Source: Pseudomonadota bacterium (GTDB lineage: Bacteria > Pseudomonadota > Gammaproteobacteria > Burkholderiales > Burkholderiaceae_C). Taken from it: 44,368 nt of DNA. Numbering within the stretch: the stretch's first letter is position 1; the number at the start of each line of letters is the position of its first letter. The position numbers and the translations under genes are program-made. The DNA lies in the NCBI GenBank assembly GCA_021815805.1, contig JAKAZQ010000028.1, positions 1 through 44,368 of the forward strand. The letters run 5' to 3'. Under the pieces are notes generated by a model. The model searched no databases, was not told the origin of the DNA, and saw only the letters and a program-made list of their open reading frames with translations. Positions 34,797-44,368 of this stretch are shown here, one piece after another.

Positions 34797-35375
34797 TCAA
34801 GTCGTGCTCCGACCCCGTGCCGCGGAGGCGCCGCGGGTCAGGAAGCCGACGACCAGCAGCGTGGCCAGCAGCAACCCCCAGACCAGCCAGGTCGGCAGGT
34901 GCAGGAACTGCTGCAGGGTCAGCGAATCGGGCCCGCTCTGCTTCCACGCCCAGGCCTTGATGGAGGCGAATCCGGCGTTGAACCCGAGCGTGCCCAGCAC
35001 GATGCCGACGAGGAACAGCAGGCCGTCCAGGCGGCCCGAGCAGACAGCCGCCATCGACGTGCCGGGACAGTATCCGCCGACCGCCATGCCGACGCCGATG
35101 AGCACGCCGCCCAGGCTGCTGCCCCACAGGAACACCGAGGGCACGAACAGATCCTTGGCCACGTTCACCATGCCCAGCGCCTGCATCAGGTACAGCCCGC
35201 CCGACGAGACGACGATGGCGGTGAACATGACCTTGAAAACCGCCCAATCCTGGAAGCGCAACTGCGCGGTCAGCTTGCACGCGCTGCCGAAACCGGCGTT
35301 TTCCAGGACGTAGCCGAACACCATACCCAGCACAATGCCGGACAGCGGGCCTGTATACCCCAGGGGAAAGCTCAT
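34797..35375 (-). CDS. YeeE/YedE-family transporter, second half
   Basis: A 192-residue membrane protein with about five helices. It is one half of the YeeE/YedE (TsuA-like) fold, in which conserved cysteines pass thiosulfate through the membrane. Cysteines C33 (GFGSACKL), C103 (GGYCPGTSMAA) and C112 (AAVCSGRLDG) lie in the expected contexts. The start overlaps the stop of the preceding half-transporter gene by 4 bp (ATGA), so both should be made together. Fused versions are about 350-400 residues, the sum of these two. Thiosulfate or other sulfur-compound uptake is likely from family and context. Confidence 0.87.
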   Translation of the reverse strand: MSFPLGYTGPLSGIVLGMVFGYVLENAGFGSACKLTAQLRFQDWAVFKVMFTAIVVSSGGLYLMQALGMVNVAKDLFVPSVFLWGSSLGGVLIGVGMAVGGYCPGTSMAAVCSGRLDGLLFLVGIVLGTLGFNAGFASIKAWAWKQSGPDSLTLQQFLHLPTWLVWGLLLATLLVVGFLTRGASAARGRSTT

Positions 35376-35878
35376 TTCCAGAGTCCTTTGGTGAGGGTTC
35401 CGAACACGACGCCGGCGACGAAGAATCCGACCAGGAACAGGAATCCGGCCGCCGCCAGCGTGGCCGCGCCGGACAGGCCGAGGCCGCTGGTGCAGCCCAG
35501 CGACAGGCGGGCGCCGAAACCGGAGGCCACGCCGCCGACCAGCGCCAGCAGCAGACGCAGGCCGCGTCCGGCGCGCGCCGGACCGTCGACCTGCCAGCGG
35601 AAGCGACCGGCGAGCACGCTGCCGGCGAGCGCGCCGATGGCCAGGCCGACCACCTCCCAGGTGATCCAGTGGTTCATGCCGGCGCGGAACAGGCTGTGCA
35701 GGTAGGTGCCCTCGGCCACCGTCGAGGCCGCCAGGTGCCCCGCGGCCGCCGCGGTGGCCAGCGTGGTGGCCCCGGTGACGCCGTAGCCGTTGCCGGTGAC
35801 GAGGAAGGTCGCCAGCAGGCCGAGGCCGAGCAGGACGCCCGCCACATACGGGTTCCAGAGTGGACGTGGGGTGCGCAT
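35372..35878 (-). CDS. YeeE/YedE-family transporter, first half
   Basis: A 168-residue membrane protein with four to five helices. RLSLGCTSGLGLSGAATLA (124-142) carries C129 in the 'GCTSG..LSG' signature of the YeeE/YedE family. It starts at MRTPRPLWNPYVAG, 11 nt after a GAGGAG site; upstream open codons are not hydrophobic. With the following gene it forms a split transporter, arranged like the PmpA/PmpB pairs of other bacteria. It is divergent from sqr, suggesting that imported or exported sulfur is handled together with sulfide oxidation. Confidence 0.87.
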   Translation of the reverse strand: MRTPRPLWNPYVAGVLLGLGLLATFLVTGNGYGVTGATTLATAAAAGHLAASTVAEGTYLHSLFRAGMNHWITWEVVGLAIGALAGSVLAGRFRWQVDGPARAGRGLRLLLALVGGVASGFGARLSLGCTSGLGLSGAATLAAAGFLFLVGFFVAGVVFGTLTKGLWK

Positions 35879-36214
35879 GGACGTTCGGGCTCCTCGAGGT
35901 TGTGGCGGCCGGGCGGCGCAGCACACGCCTTCCGGACATTCTGGGGTGAGTATAGGAAATAAATAAAGATGCAGGTGGGGGTATAAGGGTTAATCAGCCC
36001 CGGGGGAACACCAGTGCCGGGCGGTGGCGCGACACGGAAGTTGATGCGTGTCAAGCCGGCGGCGCGATGTGCGCGTTCGCCGGCGATCAGACGTGTGTCA
36101 ATCCGTATGCTTGGCGCTCGCGTGCAAGCCGGTCCTGTTTTGTCCCGACCGGTTCGAACCCGGGCGCACACCGGGACACACACCATCGGTTCCTGCGAGG
36201 AGAGCAAACAAGCC
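35879..36214. promoter_or_regulatory. Divergent control region between yeeE genes and sqr
   Basis: 336 bp without a gene. An AT-rich patch (35950-35995) stands out in this GC-rich genome and contains TATACT on the minus strand (35949-35954) and TATAAG on the plus strand (35982-35987), candidate -10 boxes for the two directions, both without good -35 boxes. An FNR-like palindrome lies at 36041-36054. Confidence 0.5.
36041..36054. promoter_or_regulatory. FNR/ANR-like palindrome
   Basis: TTGATGCGTGTCAA differs from the consensus TTGAT-N4-ATCAA by one base. It lies about midway between the yeeE start (163 bp) and the sqr start (160 bp). It could bind an FNR, ANR or other CRP/FNR-family regulator. 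Confidence 0.45.
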
Positions 36215-37534
36215 ATGGCACACATCGTCATCCTGGGCGCCGGAATCGGCGGCCTGCCCGCCGCCTACGAGGCGCGCGCCATACTCGGCGCGGAGCATCG
36301 CATCACGGTGATCAACAGCGCCGAATACTTCCAGTTCGTGCCGTCGAATCCCTGGGTCGCCGTGGGCTGGCGTTCGCGCGACCAGGTCGTGCTGCCGATC
36401 GCCCCCCACCTGCAGCGCAAGGGCATCGACTTCATCGGCCGCAGCGCGGTGTCGATCGACGCGGACGCCAACACCATCACGCTGCAGGGCGGGGATACGG
36501 TGCAGTACGACTTCCTGATCGTCACCACCGGTCCGAAGCTGGCCTTCGAGGAGATCGAGGGCGCCGGGCCGCACGGCGGCTATACGCAATCCATCTGCAC
36601 CATCGACCACGCCGAGAAGTGCTTCGAGGATTTCCAGCGCCTGTGCGAGCAGCCCGGGCCGGTGATCATCGGCGCGATGCCGGGCGCGAGCTGTTTCGGG
36701 CCGGCCTACGAATACACCATGATCCTCGATGCCGCGTTGCGCAAGAAGCGCCTGCGCAGCAAGGTGCCCATCACCTTCGTCACCGCGGAGCCGTACATCG
36801 GGCACCTCGGGCTGGATGGGGTCGGGGATTCCAAAGGCATCATGGAACACGAGTTCCGGGACCACGACATCCGCTGGATCACCAACGCCAGGACGACACG
36901 CGTCGAGGACGGCAAGATGTACGTCGACGAGCTCGACGGCCGCGGCGAGGTGTTCAAGAAGCACGAATTGCCGTTCCGGCATTCGATGATGCTGCCCGCG
37001 TTCAAGGGGGTCGACGCGGTGGCCGGCGTCGAGGGCCTGTGCAACCCGCGCGGCTTCGTCGTGGTCGACGAGCACCAGCGCAATCCGAAGTACCGCAACA
37101 TCTATTCGGCGGGCGTGTGCATCGCCATCCCGCCGGTGGGGCCGACACCGGTGCCGTGCGGCGTTCCCAAGACCGGGTTCATGATCGAGTCGATGGTCTC
37201 GGCGATCGTGCGCAACCTGGAGGAGGAACTGGCGGGCCAGCAGCCCACGCACAAGGGCACGTGGCAGGCCATCTGCCTGGCCGACTTCGGCACCACCGGT
37301 GCGGCGTTCGCGGCGATTCCGCAGATTCCGCCGCGCGACGTCAACTGGTTCGGCTCCGGGCGCTGGGTGCACCTGGCGAAGATCGCGTTCGAGAAGTACT
37401 TCATGCGCAAGATGCGCACCGGCAACTCGGAGCCGGTGTACGAGAAGTACGTGATGAAGCTGATCGGCTTCGAGCGCCTGCAGGAACGCGTGCTGCATCC
37501 GCGCCGCGCAGCGTCGTCGGGCGGCCCGCACTGA
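36215..37534 (+). CDS. sqr: Sulfide:quinone oxidoreductase
   Basis: A 439-residue membrane-associated flavoprotein oxidising sulfide to sulfane sulfur and passing electrons to quinone. The N-terminal FAD motif is HIVILGAGIGGLPAAYE, with FVPSNPWVAVGWR after it. The three redox cysteines are at C128 (TQSICTIDHAE), C160 (PGASCFGPAYEY) and C354 (QAICLADFG), very nearly the numbering I recall for Acidithiobacillus ferrooxidans SQR (128, 160, 356), so it is a type I-like enzyme. The C-terminal amphipathic part (WVHLAKIAFEKYFMRKM) fits membrane attachment. GAGGAGAG precedes the ATG. The frame is open further upstream, but without similarity. Confidence 0.95.
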   Translation: MAHIVILGAGIGGLPAAYEARAILGAEHRITVINSAEYFQFVPSNPWVAVGWRSRDQVVLPIAPHLQRKGIDFIGRSAVSIDADANTITLQGGDTVQYDFLIVTTGPKLAFEEIEGAGPHGGYTQSICTIDHAEKCFEDFQRLCEQPGPVIIGAMPGASCFGPAYEYTMILDAALRKKRLRSKVPITFVTAEPYIGHLGLDGVGDSKGIMEHEFRDHDIRWITNARTTRVEDGKMYVDELDGRGEVFKKHELPFRHSMMLPAFKGVDAVAGVEGLCNPRGFVVVDEHQRNPKYRNIYSAGVCIAIPPVGPTPVPCGVPKTGFMIESMVSAIVRNLEEELAGQQPTHKGTWQAICLADFGTTGAAFAAIPQIPPRDVNWFGSGRWVHLAKIAFEKYFMRKMRTGNSEPVYEKYVMKLIGFERLQERVLHPRRAASSGGPH

Positions 37535-37555
37535 CGCGAACGCACCGAGCCCTGC

Positions 37556-37586
37556 GGGCGACCCGGCGCGTCGCGCCTGGTCGCCC
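37556..37586. terminator. Long hairpin between convergent sqr and ppnP
   Basis: GGGCGACC pairs with GGTCGCCC (37556-37563, 37579-37586), and inside them GGCGC pairs with GCGCC around a 3-nt loop, with one mismatch between the two stems. It fills the 63-bp gap between convergent stops, so it is probably a bidirectional terminator despite lacking a T-tract. Confidence 0.6.
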
Positions 37587-37597
37587 GTGCGGCGGCT

Positions 37598-37918
37598 TCA
37601 GCCGTAGCGGCAGACGTAGTGGTAGGCGGCGTCGCCGGTGCGGATCTCGAAGCGGCTGTTGCCGGGGATCGAGAAGGTCTCGCCTTCGGCGCTGCGGCGC
37701 CATGCCTGCTCGCCGGGCATGCGCCATTCGCACCACCCTCCGGCGCCCAGCATGACTTCCGGCGCCTCGGTGCCGAACACGAGCTGGCTGCCGGCGAGGA
37801 TCACGCCGACGCTCTGGCGGCTGCCGTCGTCGAGCTGCACGGTGTGGCTGACGCAACGTCCGTCGAAATACACGTTGGCGCGCGCCACGACGGCGCCGCG
37901 GATCTGTAGCGGATGCAT
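37598..37918 (-). CDS. ppnP: Pyrimidine/purine nucleoside phosphorylase PpnP
   Basis: A 106-residue small cupin. NVYFDGRCVSHTVQLDDG, SVGVILAGSQLVFGTEAPEVM, FSIPGNSRFEI and the terminal YVCRYG match E. coli PpnP (YaiE, 94 residues), which splits many nucleosides with phosphate. The ATG at MHPLQIRG has GAGGATCG upstream. It lies 25 bp downstream of argG, so it is probably co-transcribed with it, with no obvious functional link. Confidence 0.93.
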   Translation of the reverse strand: MHPLQIRGAVVARANVYFDGRCVSHTVQLDDGSRQSVGVILAGSQLVFGTEAPEVMLGAGGWCEWRMPGEQAWRRSAEGETFSIPGNSRFEIRTGDAAYHYVCRYG

Positions 37919-37943
37919 GGATCGATCCTCGCCTGCCGGCTCG

Positions 37944-39257
<1,314 letters not shown>

Positions 39258-39304
39258 GATGGAAGGGCCGCGTCGGCGCGGCATGGGCATGTGCGAAAGC
39301 GGAA

Positions 39305-39310
39305 ATTGTA
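39305..39310 (-). promoter_or_regulatory. Candidate -10 box for argG
   Basis: TACAAT on the minus strand, 47 bp before the argG ATG, downstream of the hairpin that follows the Old Yellow Enzyme gene. No -35 consensus is present. An ARG-type operator was not recognised. Confidence 0.4.
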
Positions 39311-39318
39311 GGAGAAGG

Positions 39319-39339
39319 ACGGCGGCACGCCGCCGCCGT
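39319..39339 (-). terminator. Hairpin after the Old Yellow Enzyme gene
   Basis: A perfect 8-bp stem, ACGGCGGC / GCCGCCGT, with loop ACGCC, lies 13 bp after the stop of the Old Yellow Enzyme gene. On the minus strand it is followed by CCTTCTCC, a pyrimidine-rich but not T-only tract. It may separate that operon from argG. Confidence 0.45.
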
Positions 39340-39352
39340 GGCGCCAGCGGGT

Positions 39353-40465
39353 TCAGGCCGGCGCCTGCTCCAGCGTCGGGTAGTCGAGGTAGCCGTGCTC
39401 GGCGCCGCCGTAGAACGTCGACGGATCCGGCGTGTTGAGCCCGGCGCCCTCGCGCAGGCGGCGCACCAGATCCGGGTTGGCGATGAAGGCGCGCCCGTAG
39501 GCCACGGCGTCCGCCAGTCCCTGCTCGATGCGGGCCGCGCCGCGTGCGGCGTCGTAGCCGCCGCAGACGATGATGCGCCCCGAGTAGGCGCGTCGCAGCT
39601 CGGCATGGAAGGCGTCGCTCAGCGCGATGCCGCCCGACCATGCCGAGTCCACCGTGTGCACGTAGGCGACGCCGCGGCGCTCGAACTCGCCGGCGAGGTA
39701 CAGATGCATCTGCTCGGTCTGCTCGTCGGCGATGTCGTGGCGCGTGAAGTGCGGCGAGATGCGCACGCCCACGCGATCCGCGCCGGCCACGCCGATCAGC
39801 GCGTCCACGGCCTCCAGCACGATGCGCGCGCGGTTGTGCAGGCTGCCGCCGTAGCGGTCGCTGCGCAGGTTGCTGTTGGTGGCCAGGAACTGGTGCAGCA
39901 GATAGCCGTTGGCGCTGTGCAGTTCGAGCATGTCGAAGCCGGCGCGCAGCGCGCGCTCGGCCGCGTGCGCATAGTCGGCGATGATGCCGGGAATCTCCTC
40001 GGTGCGCAGTTCGCGCGGGGCGTCGCAGGGCACGCGGCGCGGCCCCTCGGGCAGCACGACGAAGGCTTCGCCATGCTCGGCGCGCAACGCCGACGGCGCC
40101 ACCGGGGGCTCGCCGTGCTGCTGCAGCAGGTGGTGCGAGATGCGTCCGACATGCCACAGCTGCGCCGCGATGCGCCCGCCGGCGGCATGCACGGCGTCGG
40201 TCACCAGGCGCCAGCCGCGTTCCTGCGCGTCGGTGTACATGCCGGGCGTGAAGGCGTAGCCCTGGCCCTGGCGACTGACCTGCGTGGCCTCGCTGACGAT
40301 CAGCCCGGCGGCGGCACGCTGCGCGTAGTAGCGCGCGTTCATCTCGCCCGGCACGTCGCCGGGCTGGGATGCGCGCGAACGGGTCAGCGGCGCCATGACG
40401 ATGCGATTGGGCAGTTCCAGGCGCCCCAGGCGCAGGGGGCGCAACAGCGCGGAAGTTCCGTGCAT
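39353..40465 (-). CDS. Alkene reductase, Old Yellow Enzyme family (NemA-like)
   Basis: A 370-residue FMN enzyme that reduces activated C=C bonds with NAD(P)H; the family also acts on nitrate esters and N-ethylmaleimide. [15 protein letters not shown] (FMN binding), [12 protein letters not shown], the substrate-binding pair in [19 protein letters not shown] (His...Asn), [17 protein letters not shown] and [15 protein letters not shown] are all present. The length matches E. coli NemA (365). A GGAG site supports the ATG. It follows the semialdehyde dehydrogenase gene by 17 bp in the same direction, so they form an operon, perhaps for detoxifying reactive carbonyls. Confidence 0.94.
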   Translation of the reverse strand: MHGTSALLRPLRLGRLELPNRIVMAPLTRSRASQPGDVPGEMNARYYAQRAAAGLIVSEATQVSRQGQGYAFTPGMYTDAQERGWRLVTDAVHAAGGRIAAQLWHVGRISHHLLQQHGEPPVAPSALRAEHGEAFVVLPEGPRRVPCDAPRELRTEEIPGIIADYAHAAERALRAGFDMLELHSANGYLLHQFLATNSNLRSDRYGGSLHNRARIVLEAVDALIGVAGADRVGVRISPHFTRHDIADEQTEQMHLYLAGEFERRGVAYVHTVDSAWSGGIALSDAFHAELRRAYSGRIIVCGGYDAARGAARIEQGLADAVAYGRAFIANPDLVRRLREGAGLNTPDPSTFYGGAEHGYLDYPTLEQAPA

Positions 40466-40482
40466 GGTGTGTGTTCTCCGGT

Positions 40483-41976
40483 TCAACCGACGATGCCGCC
40501 GATGCACAGGTACTTGAGTTCGAGGTATTCGTCGATGCCGTGGTGCGATCCCTCGCGCCCGAGTCCGGACTGCTTGACGCCGCCGAACGGCGCGACCTCG
40601 TTCGAGATCAGGCCGGTGTTGACGCCGACGATGCCGTACTCCAGCGCCTCGCCGACACGCGTCACGCGCGCCAGGTCGCGGCTGTAGAAGTACGCGGCCA
40701 GCCCGAATTCGGTGGCATTCGCAGCCGCCACCGCCTGCTCCTCGGTATCGAAGGCGAACACCGGAGCCACAGGGCCGAAGGTCTCTTCGCGCGCGCACAG
40801 CATGGAGGCATCGGCGTCGGCCAGCACGGTGGGCGCGAAATAGCGCCCGCCGCCCCGCTCGAGCACCTGTCCGCCGGTGAGCACGCGCGCGCCCCTGGCC
40901 ACGGCGTCGTCGACGTGGCGCCGCACCTTGTCCAGCCCCTGCTGGTCGATCAGCGGGCCGATCTGCACGCCCGGCTCGCTGCCCGGGCCGACCTTCAGCG
41001 CGGCCACGCGCTGCGCCAGCCGCGTGACGAAGGCCTCGTACACGCCGCGCTGCACGTACAGGCGGTTGGCGCACACGCAGGTCTGGCCGGCGTTGCGGTA
41101 CTTGCTCTGCATCGCGCCCTCGACCGCCGCCTCGATGTCGGCGTCGTCGAACACCAGGAAAGGCGCATTGCCGCCGAGTTCGAGCGAGAGCTTCTTCACG
41201 CTCGGCGCCGATTGCGCCATCAGGATGCGCCCGACCTCGGTGGAGCCGGTGAACGACAGGTGGCGCACCACGTCGCTGGCGCACAGCACCTTGCCGATGC
41301 TCACCGAGCCGGCGGCATCGCTGGTCAGCATGTTGAGCACGCCGGCCGGCATGCCCGCGCGCTGCGCCAGTTCGGCCGCCGCCAGCGCCGTCAGCGGCGT
41401 CTGCTCGGCCGGCTTGATGACCACCGGGCAACCCGCCGCGAGCGCCGGCGCGACCTTGCGCGTGATCATGGCCAGCGGGAAGTTCCACGGCGTGATGGCC
41501 GCGCACACGCCGATCGGCTGACGTTGCACGACCAGGCGCTTGCCCGGATCCGGGCTCGGGATGGTCTCGCCGTACACGCGCTTGGCTTCCTCGGCGAACC
41601 ATTCGACGAAGCTGGCGCCGTAGGCGATCTCGCCCTTCGCCTCGGCGAGCGGCTTGCCCTGTTCGGCGGTCATGATGCGCGCCAGGTCGTCGGCGTGCTG
41701 CAGCAGCAGTTCGAACCAGCGGCGCAGCACCGCCGAGCGCTGGCGCGCGGGCAGCCGGCGCCAGGCGTCCCAGGCCGCCGCGGCGGCCTCGATCGCACGC
41801 TCGGCGTCGGCGGCGCCGAGCCGCGGCACGCGCGCCAGCAACTGGCCGCTGGCGGGGTCGAGCACCTCCACGTGCTCGGCGGCGTCGACCCATGCGCCGT
41901 CGATCAGCGCCTGGGTCTTCAGCAGCGTCGGATCCTGCAACTGCGCGCGCAGGCTGGCGGGGGTGTTTTCGCTCAT
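40483..41976 (-). CDS. gabD: NAD(P)+-dependent succinate-semialdehyde dehydrogenase
   Basis: A 497-residue aldehyde dehydrogenase of the GabD/DavD subgroup. NAD(P) binding is in [17 protein letters not shown]. The catalytic Glu is in [18 protein letters not shown] and the nucleophilic Cys is the first Cys of [11 protein letters not shown]. The C-terminal [32 protein letters not shown] is typical of succinate- or glutarate-semialdehyde dehydrogenases. The start at [10 protein letters not shown] fits the family; 62 open codons upstream are Arg-rich and run into the alaS promoter. No GABA transaminase is next to it, so the in vivo substrate is open. It is divergent from alaS. Confidence 0.92.
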   Translation of the reverse strand: MSENTPASLRAQLQDPTLLKTQALIDGAWVDAAEHVEVLDPASGQLLARVPRLGAADAERAIEAAAAAWDAWRRLPARQRSAVLRRWFELLLQHADDLARIMTAEQGKPLAEAKGEIAYGASFVEWFAEEAKRVYGETIPSPDPGKRLVVQRQPIGVCAAITPWNFPLAMITRKVAPALAAGCPVVIKPAEQTPLTALAAAELAQRAGMPAGVLNMLTSDAAGSVSIGKVLCASDVVRHLSFTGSTEVGRILMAQSAPSVKKLSLELGGNAPFLVFDDADIEAAVEGAMQSKYRNAGQTCVCANRLYVQRGVYEAFVTRLAQRVAALKVGPGSEPGVQIGPLIDQQGLDKVRRHVDDAVARGARVLTGGQVLERGGGRYFAPTVLADADASMLCAREETFGPVAPVFAFDTEEQAVAAANATEFGLAAYFYSRDLARVTRVGEALEYGIVGVNTGLISNEVAPFGGVKQSGLGREGSHHGIDEYLELKYLCIGGIVG

Positions 41977-42087
41977 GGTCGTGGCGGGTTGTCGGAAGCA
42001 GGGCGGCGGCGCAACGCGCGCGCGGGATACCCTGTACTTTACTGTCCGCTGTCGCCGCGCGCGCGGGCGGCTCCCGGTGCGGGCCCG

Positions 42088-42093
42088 TAAAAT
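42088..42093 (+). promoter_or_regulatory. Candidate -10 box for alaS
   Basis: TAAAAT, 52 bp before the alaS ATG, in the 169-bp spacer divergent from gabD. There is no clear -35. It would give a leader of about 45 nt. Confidence 0.4.
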
Positions 42094-42145
42094 CGCGTAT
42101 CCGCCGGGCTTTCGCACGGACCGGCGGCCTCCTACAGGTGAGCGC

Positions 42146-44368
42146 ATGAACGTATCCGACATCCGCGAGAAGTTTCTCGCCTACTTCGCGTCCCAGGGCC
42201 ACACCCGCGTGGCCTCGTCGCCGCTGGTCCCCGGCAACGATCCGACGCTGCTGTTCACGAACTCCGGCATGGTGCAGTTCAAGGACGTGTTCCTCGGCCA
42301 GGACAAGCGCGCCTACAGCCGCGCCACCACGGCGCAGCGCTGCGTGCGTGCCGGGGGCAAGCACAACGACCTGGAGAACGTCGGCTACACGGCGCGCCAC
42401 CACACGTTTTTCGAAATGCTGGGCAATTTCAGCTTCGGCGACTATTTCAAGCGCGATGCCATCCGCTACGCCTGGAGCCTGCTCACCGAGGTCTACGGCC
42501 TGCCGCGCGAAAAGCTGTGGGTGACCGTCTACCAGGAGGATGACGAGGCCTATTCGATCTGGGCCGACGAGATCGGCGTGCCGCCGCAGCGCATCATCCG
42601 CATCGGCGACAACAAGGGCGCGCGCTACGCGTCCGACAACTTCTGGCAGATGGCCGACACCGGCCCCTGCGGCCCGTGCAGCGAGGTGTTCTACGACCAC
42701 GGGCCGGAGGTCTGGGGCGGCCCGCCCGGGTCGCCCGAGGAAGACGGCGATCGCTACATCGAGATCTGGAACCTCGTGTTCATGCAGTTCGAGCGCAGCA
42801 TCGCCGGCGAGCAGTCGTTCGCCAGCGAGGTCGAGGCCGTGGCGGCGAAGGCGGCCGTCGAGCGCGACGGCGGCATCGCCCAGGTGCAGCGCCAGGGCGA
42901 GGCCTGGAAGACCGTCAGCTACGCGCAAAAGCCGCTGCCGCGCCCCTGCGTGGACACCGGCATGGGCCTGGAGCGCATCGCCGCCGTGCTGCAGCACGTG
43001 CACAGCAACTACGAGATCGACCTGTTCCAGCGCCTGATCGCCGCCGCGGCGCGCGAGACCGGCTGCGCCGATCCGGGGCATGTCTCGCTGCGCGTGATCG
43101 CCGACCACATCCGGGCCTGCGCGTTTCTGGTCGTCGACGGGGTGATCCCGGGCAACGAGGGGCGCGGCTACGTGCTGCGACGCATCGCGCGCCGCGCGCT
43201 GCGCCACGGCTACAAGCTGGGCCGCCGCGAGCCGTTCTTTCACCGTCTGGTGGGCGACCTCGTCGCCGAGATGGGGCAGGCCTATCCGGAACTCGCCGCG
43301 GCGGCGCCGCGCATCGCCGAGGTGCTGGAGGCCGAGGAGCGCCGGTTCGGCGAGACCCTGGAAAACGGCATGCGCATCCTGGACGCCGAACTCGACGCGA
43401 TGCGCGAGCGCGGCGAGCAGGTGCTGGCCGGCGACGTGGCGTTCACGCTGTACGACACCTACGGTTTTCCGCTCGACCTGACGGCCGACGTCTGCCGCGA
43501 GCGCAGCGTGGCGGTGGACGAGGCCGGCTTCGAGCAGGCGATGCAGCGCCAGCGCGAGCAGGCGCGCGCCAGCGGGCGCTTCCGCATGGCCGAGGCGCTT
43601 GACTACAGCGGGCAGGCCACCAGCTTCGAGGGCTACGACCACCTGCGGGTGGCCGGCGCGCGCGTGCTCGGCCTGTTCCGCGACGGCAGCGCGGTGACGC
43701 GCCTGGCGGCGGGCGAGCGCGGCCTGGTCGTGCTCGACCGTACGCCGTTCTATGCCGAATCCGGGGGGCAGGTCGGCGACAGCGGGACCCTGCGCGGCGA
43801 TGCCGGGTCGTTGTTCCGCGTACTCGACACCCAGCGCATCCAGGCGGGTGTGTTCGGACATCACGGTCTGCTCGAGTCCGGCACGCTGGAGACCGGCCAG
43901 CAGCTGCTGGCCGAGGTCGACGGCGCGCGCCGGCTGGCGACCATGCGCAACCACAGCGCCACGCACCTGCTGCACAAGGCGCTGCGCCTGGTGCTCGGCG
44001 AGCACGTGCAGCAGAAGGGCTCGCTGGTCGACGCCGAGAAGACGCGTTTCGACTTCTCGCACGATGCGGTGATCAGCGACGAACAGATCCGCCGCATCGA
44101 GGAGTGGGTGAACGCGCAGGTGCTCGACAACACGCCGACCGTGGCGCGCGTGCTGCCGATCGACGAGGCGCGCAAGACCGGCGCGATGATGCTGTTCGGC
44201 GAGAAGTACGGCGACGAGGTGCGTGTGCTGGACATCGGCGAGAGCCGCGAGCTGTGCGGCGGCACCCATGTCGCGCGCACCGGCGACATCGGCAGCCTGC
44301 GCGTCATCGGGCAGTCCGCGGTGGCCGCCGGGGTGCGTCGCATCGAGGCGACCACCGGGCTCGGCGCG
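42146..44368 (+). CDS. alaS: Alanyl-tRNA synthetase, 3' end cut by window
   Basis: The first 741 codons of a class II synthetase that normally has about 875. The start [20 protein letters not shown] is standard. Catalytic-core motifs are [38 protein letters not shown] and [11 protein letters not shown]. The editing domain shows [11 protein letters not shown] (zinc His pair) and [10 protein letters not shown]. Between VFMQF (end about residue 215) and [16 protein letters not shown] (from 263) there are 47 residues, where E. coli has about 9. This Ala/Glu-rich insert looks in frame and unbroken. The C-Ala domain lies beyond the edge. Confidence 0.96.
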   Translation, partial: MNVSDIREKFLAYFASQGHTRVASSPLVPGNDPTLLFTNSGMVQFKDVFLGQDKRAYSRATTAQRCVRAGGKHNDLENVGYTARHHTFFEMLGNFSFGDYFKRDAIRYAWSLLTEVYGLPREKLWVTVYQEDDEAYSIWADEIGVPPQRIIRIGDNKGARYASDNFWQMADTGPCGPCSEVFYDHGPEVWGGPPGSPEEDGDRYIEIWNLVFMQFERSIAGEQSFASEVEAVAAKAAVERDGGIAQVQRQGEAWKTVSYAQKPLPRPCVDTGMGLERIAAVLQHVHSNYEIDLFQRLIAAAARETGCADPGHVSLRVIADHIRACAFLVVDGVIPGNEGRGYVLRRIARRALRHGYKLGRREPFFHRLVGDLVAEMGQAYPELAAAAPRIAEVLEAEERRFGETLENGMRILDAELDAMRERGEQVLAGDVAFTLYDTYGFPLDLTADVCRERSVAVDEAGFEQAMQRQREQARASGRFRMAEALDYSGQATSFEGYDHLRVAGARVLGLFRDGSAVTRLAAGERGLVVLDRTPFYAESGGQVGDSGTLRGDAGSLFRVLDTQRIQAGVFGHHGLLESGTLETGQQLLAEVDGARRLATMRNHSATHLLHKALRLVLGEHVQQKGSLVDAEKTRFDFSHDAVISDEQIRRIEEWVNAQVLDNTPTVARVLPIDEARKTGAMMLFGEKYGDEVRVLDIGESRELCGGTHVARTGDIGSLRVIGQSAVAAGVRRIEATTGLGA

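Noticed and set aside
36111-36126. Sigma-54-like TTGGC...TGC before sqr
   Set aside because: The GG and GC dinucleotides are 9 bp apart, not the required 10, so a -24/-12 promoter is not supported.
41977-42145. N-terminal extension of the semialdehyde dehydrogenase (open frame to 42162)
   Set aside because: The extra 62 codons are Arg-rich, cross the probable alaS promoter and overlap the alaS start; family members begin near [10 protein letters not shown].

Overview
The window is GC-rich (roughly 70% by eye), gene-dense chromosomal DNA from a proteobacterium, most likely of the order Burkholderiales. The main support is the block cysS - alkA-like glycosylase - accA - tilS - lysC, an order I know from betaproteobacterial chromosomes, together with the cluster trpS / M50 protease / yciO / PHP phosphatase. 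A sulfide:quinone oxidoreductase, a split YeeE/YedE transporter and a periplasmic two-domain rhodanese point to sulfide or thiosulfate metabolism, so a sulfur-oxidising member of the order is plausible. Species cannot be fixed from the sequence alone.

Layout: (1) 1-6276, minus strand: a type VI secretion operon, tssB-tssC-hcp-tssE-tssF-tssG, followed by the first 48 codons of a vgrG cut by the window edge. (2) 6603-12061, plus strand: cysS, a 3-methyladenine glycosylase, accA, tilS and lysC, tightly packed with several overlaps. (3) 12095-14085, minus: a QseBC-like two-component pair, divergent from a quinone oxidoreductase gene (14243-15217). (4) 15443-19078: a large type V autotransporter. 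(5) 19203-24512, minus: a DUF2189-type membrane protein, lspA, ileS and ribF. (6) 24852-25839, plus: a cold-shock protein with a long leader and two terminators, then a DedA protein. (7) 26003-30070, minus: trpS, a PagL-like lipid A deacylase, an M50 protease, yciO and a PHP phosphatase. (8) plsY, yajQ and murB. (9) 32442-37534: the sulfur locus. A minus-strand run (two YeeE half-transporters, a secreted four-Cys NPCAP-repeat peptide, a His-rich DUF6969-like protein, a rhodanese, a terminator) lies divergent from sqr. (10) 37598-41976, minus: ppnP, argG, an Old Yellow Enzyme and a semialdehyde dehydrogenase. (11) alaS, plus strand, runs off the right edge.

Most genes are housekeeping: five aminoacyl-tRNA synthetase, tRNA-modification or cofactor genes, and envelope, lipid and amino-acid biosynthesis. 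The accessory interest lies in the T6SS, the autotransporter, the PagL homologue (whose expected catalytic Glu is not in place) and, above all, the sulfur locus. There, a 45-residue predicted secreted peptide with four NPCAP motifs sits directly upstream of a His-rich protein of unknown function, next to sulfur-handling enzymes. I regard this peptide/DUF6969-like pair as the best candidate in the window for an undescribed system. No tRNA, rRNA, insertion sequence, prophage or CRISPR array was seen.
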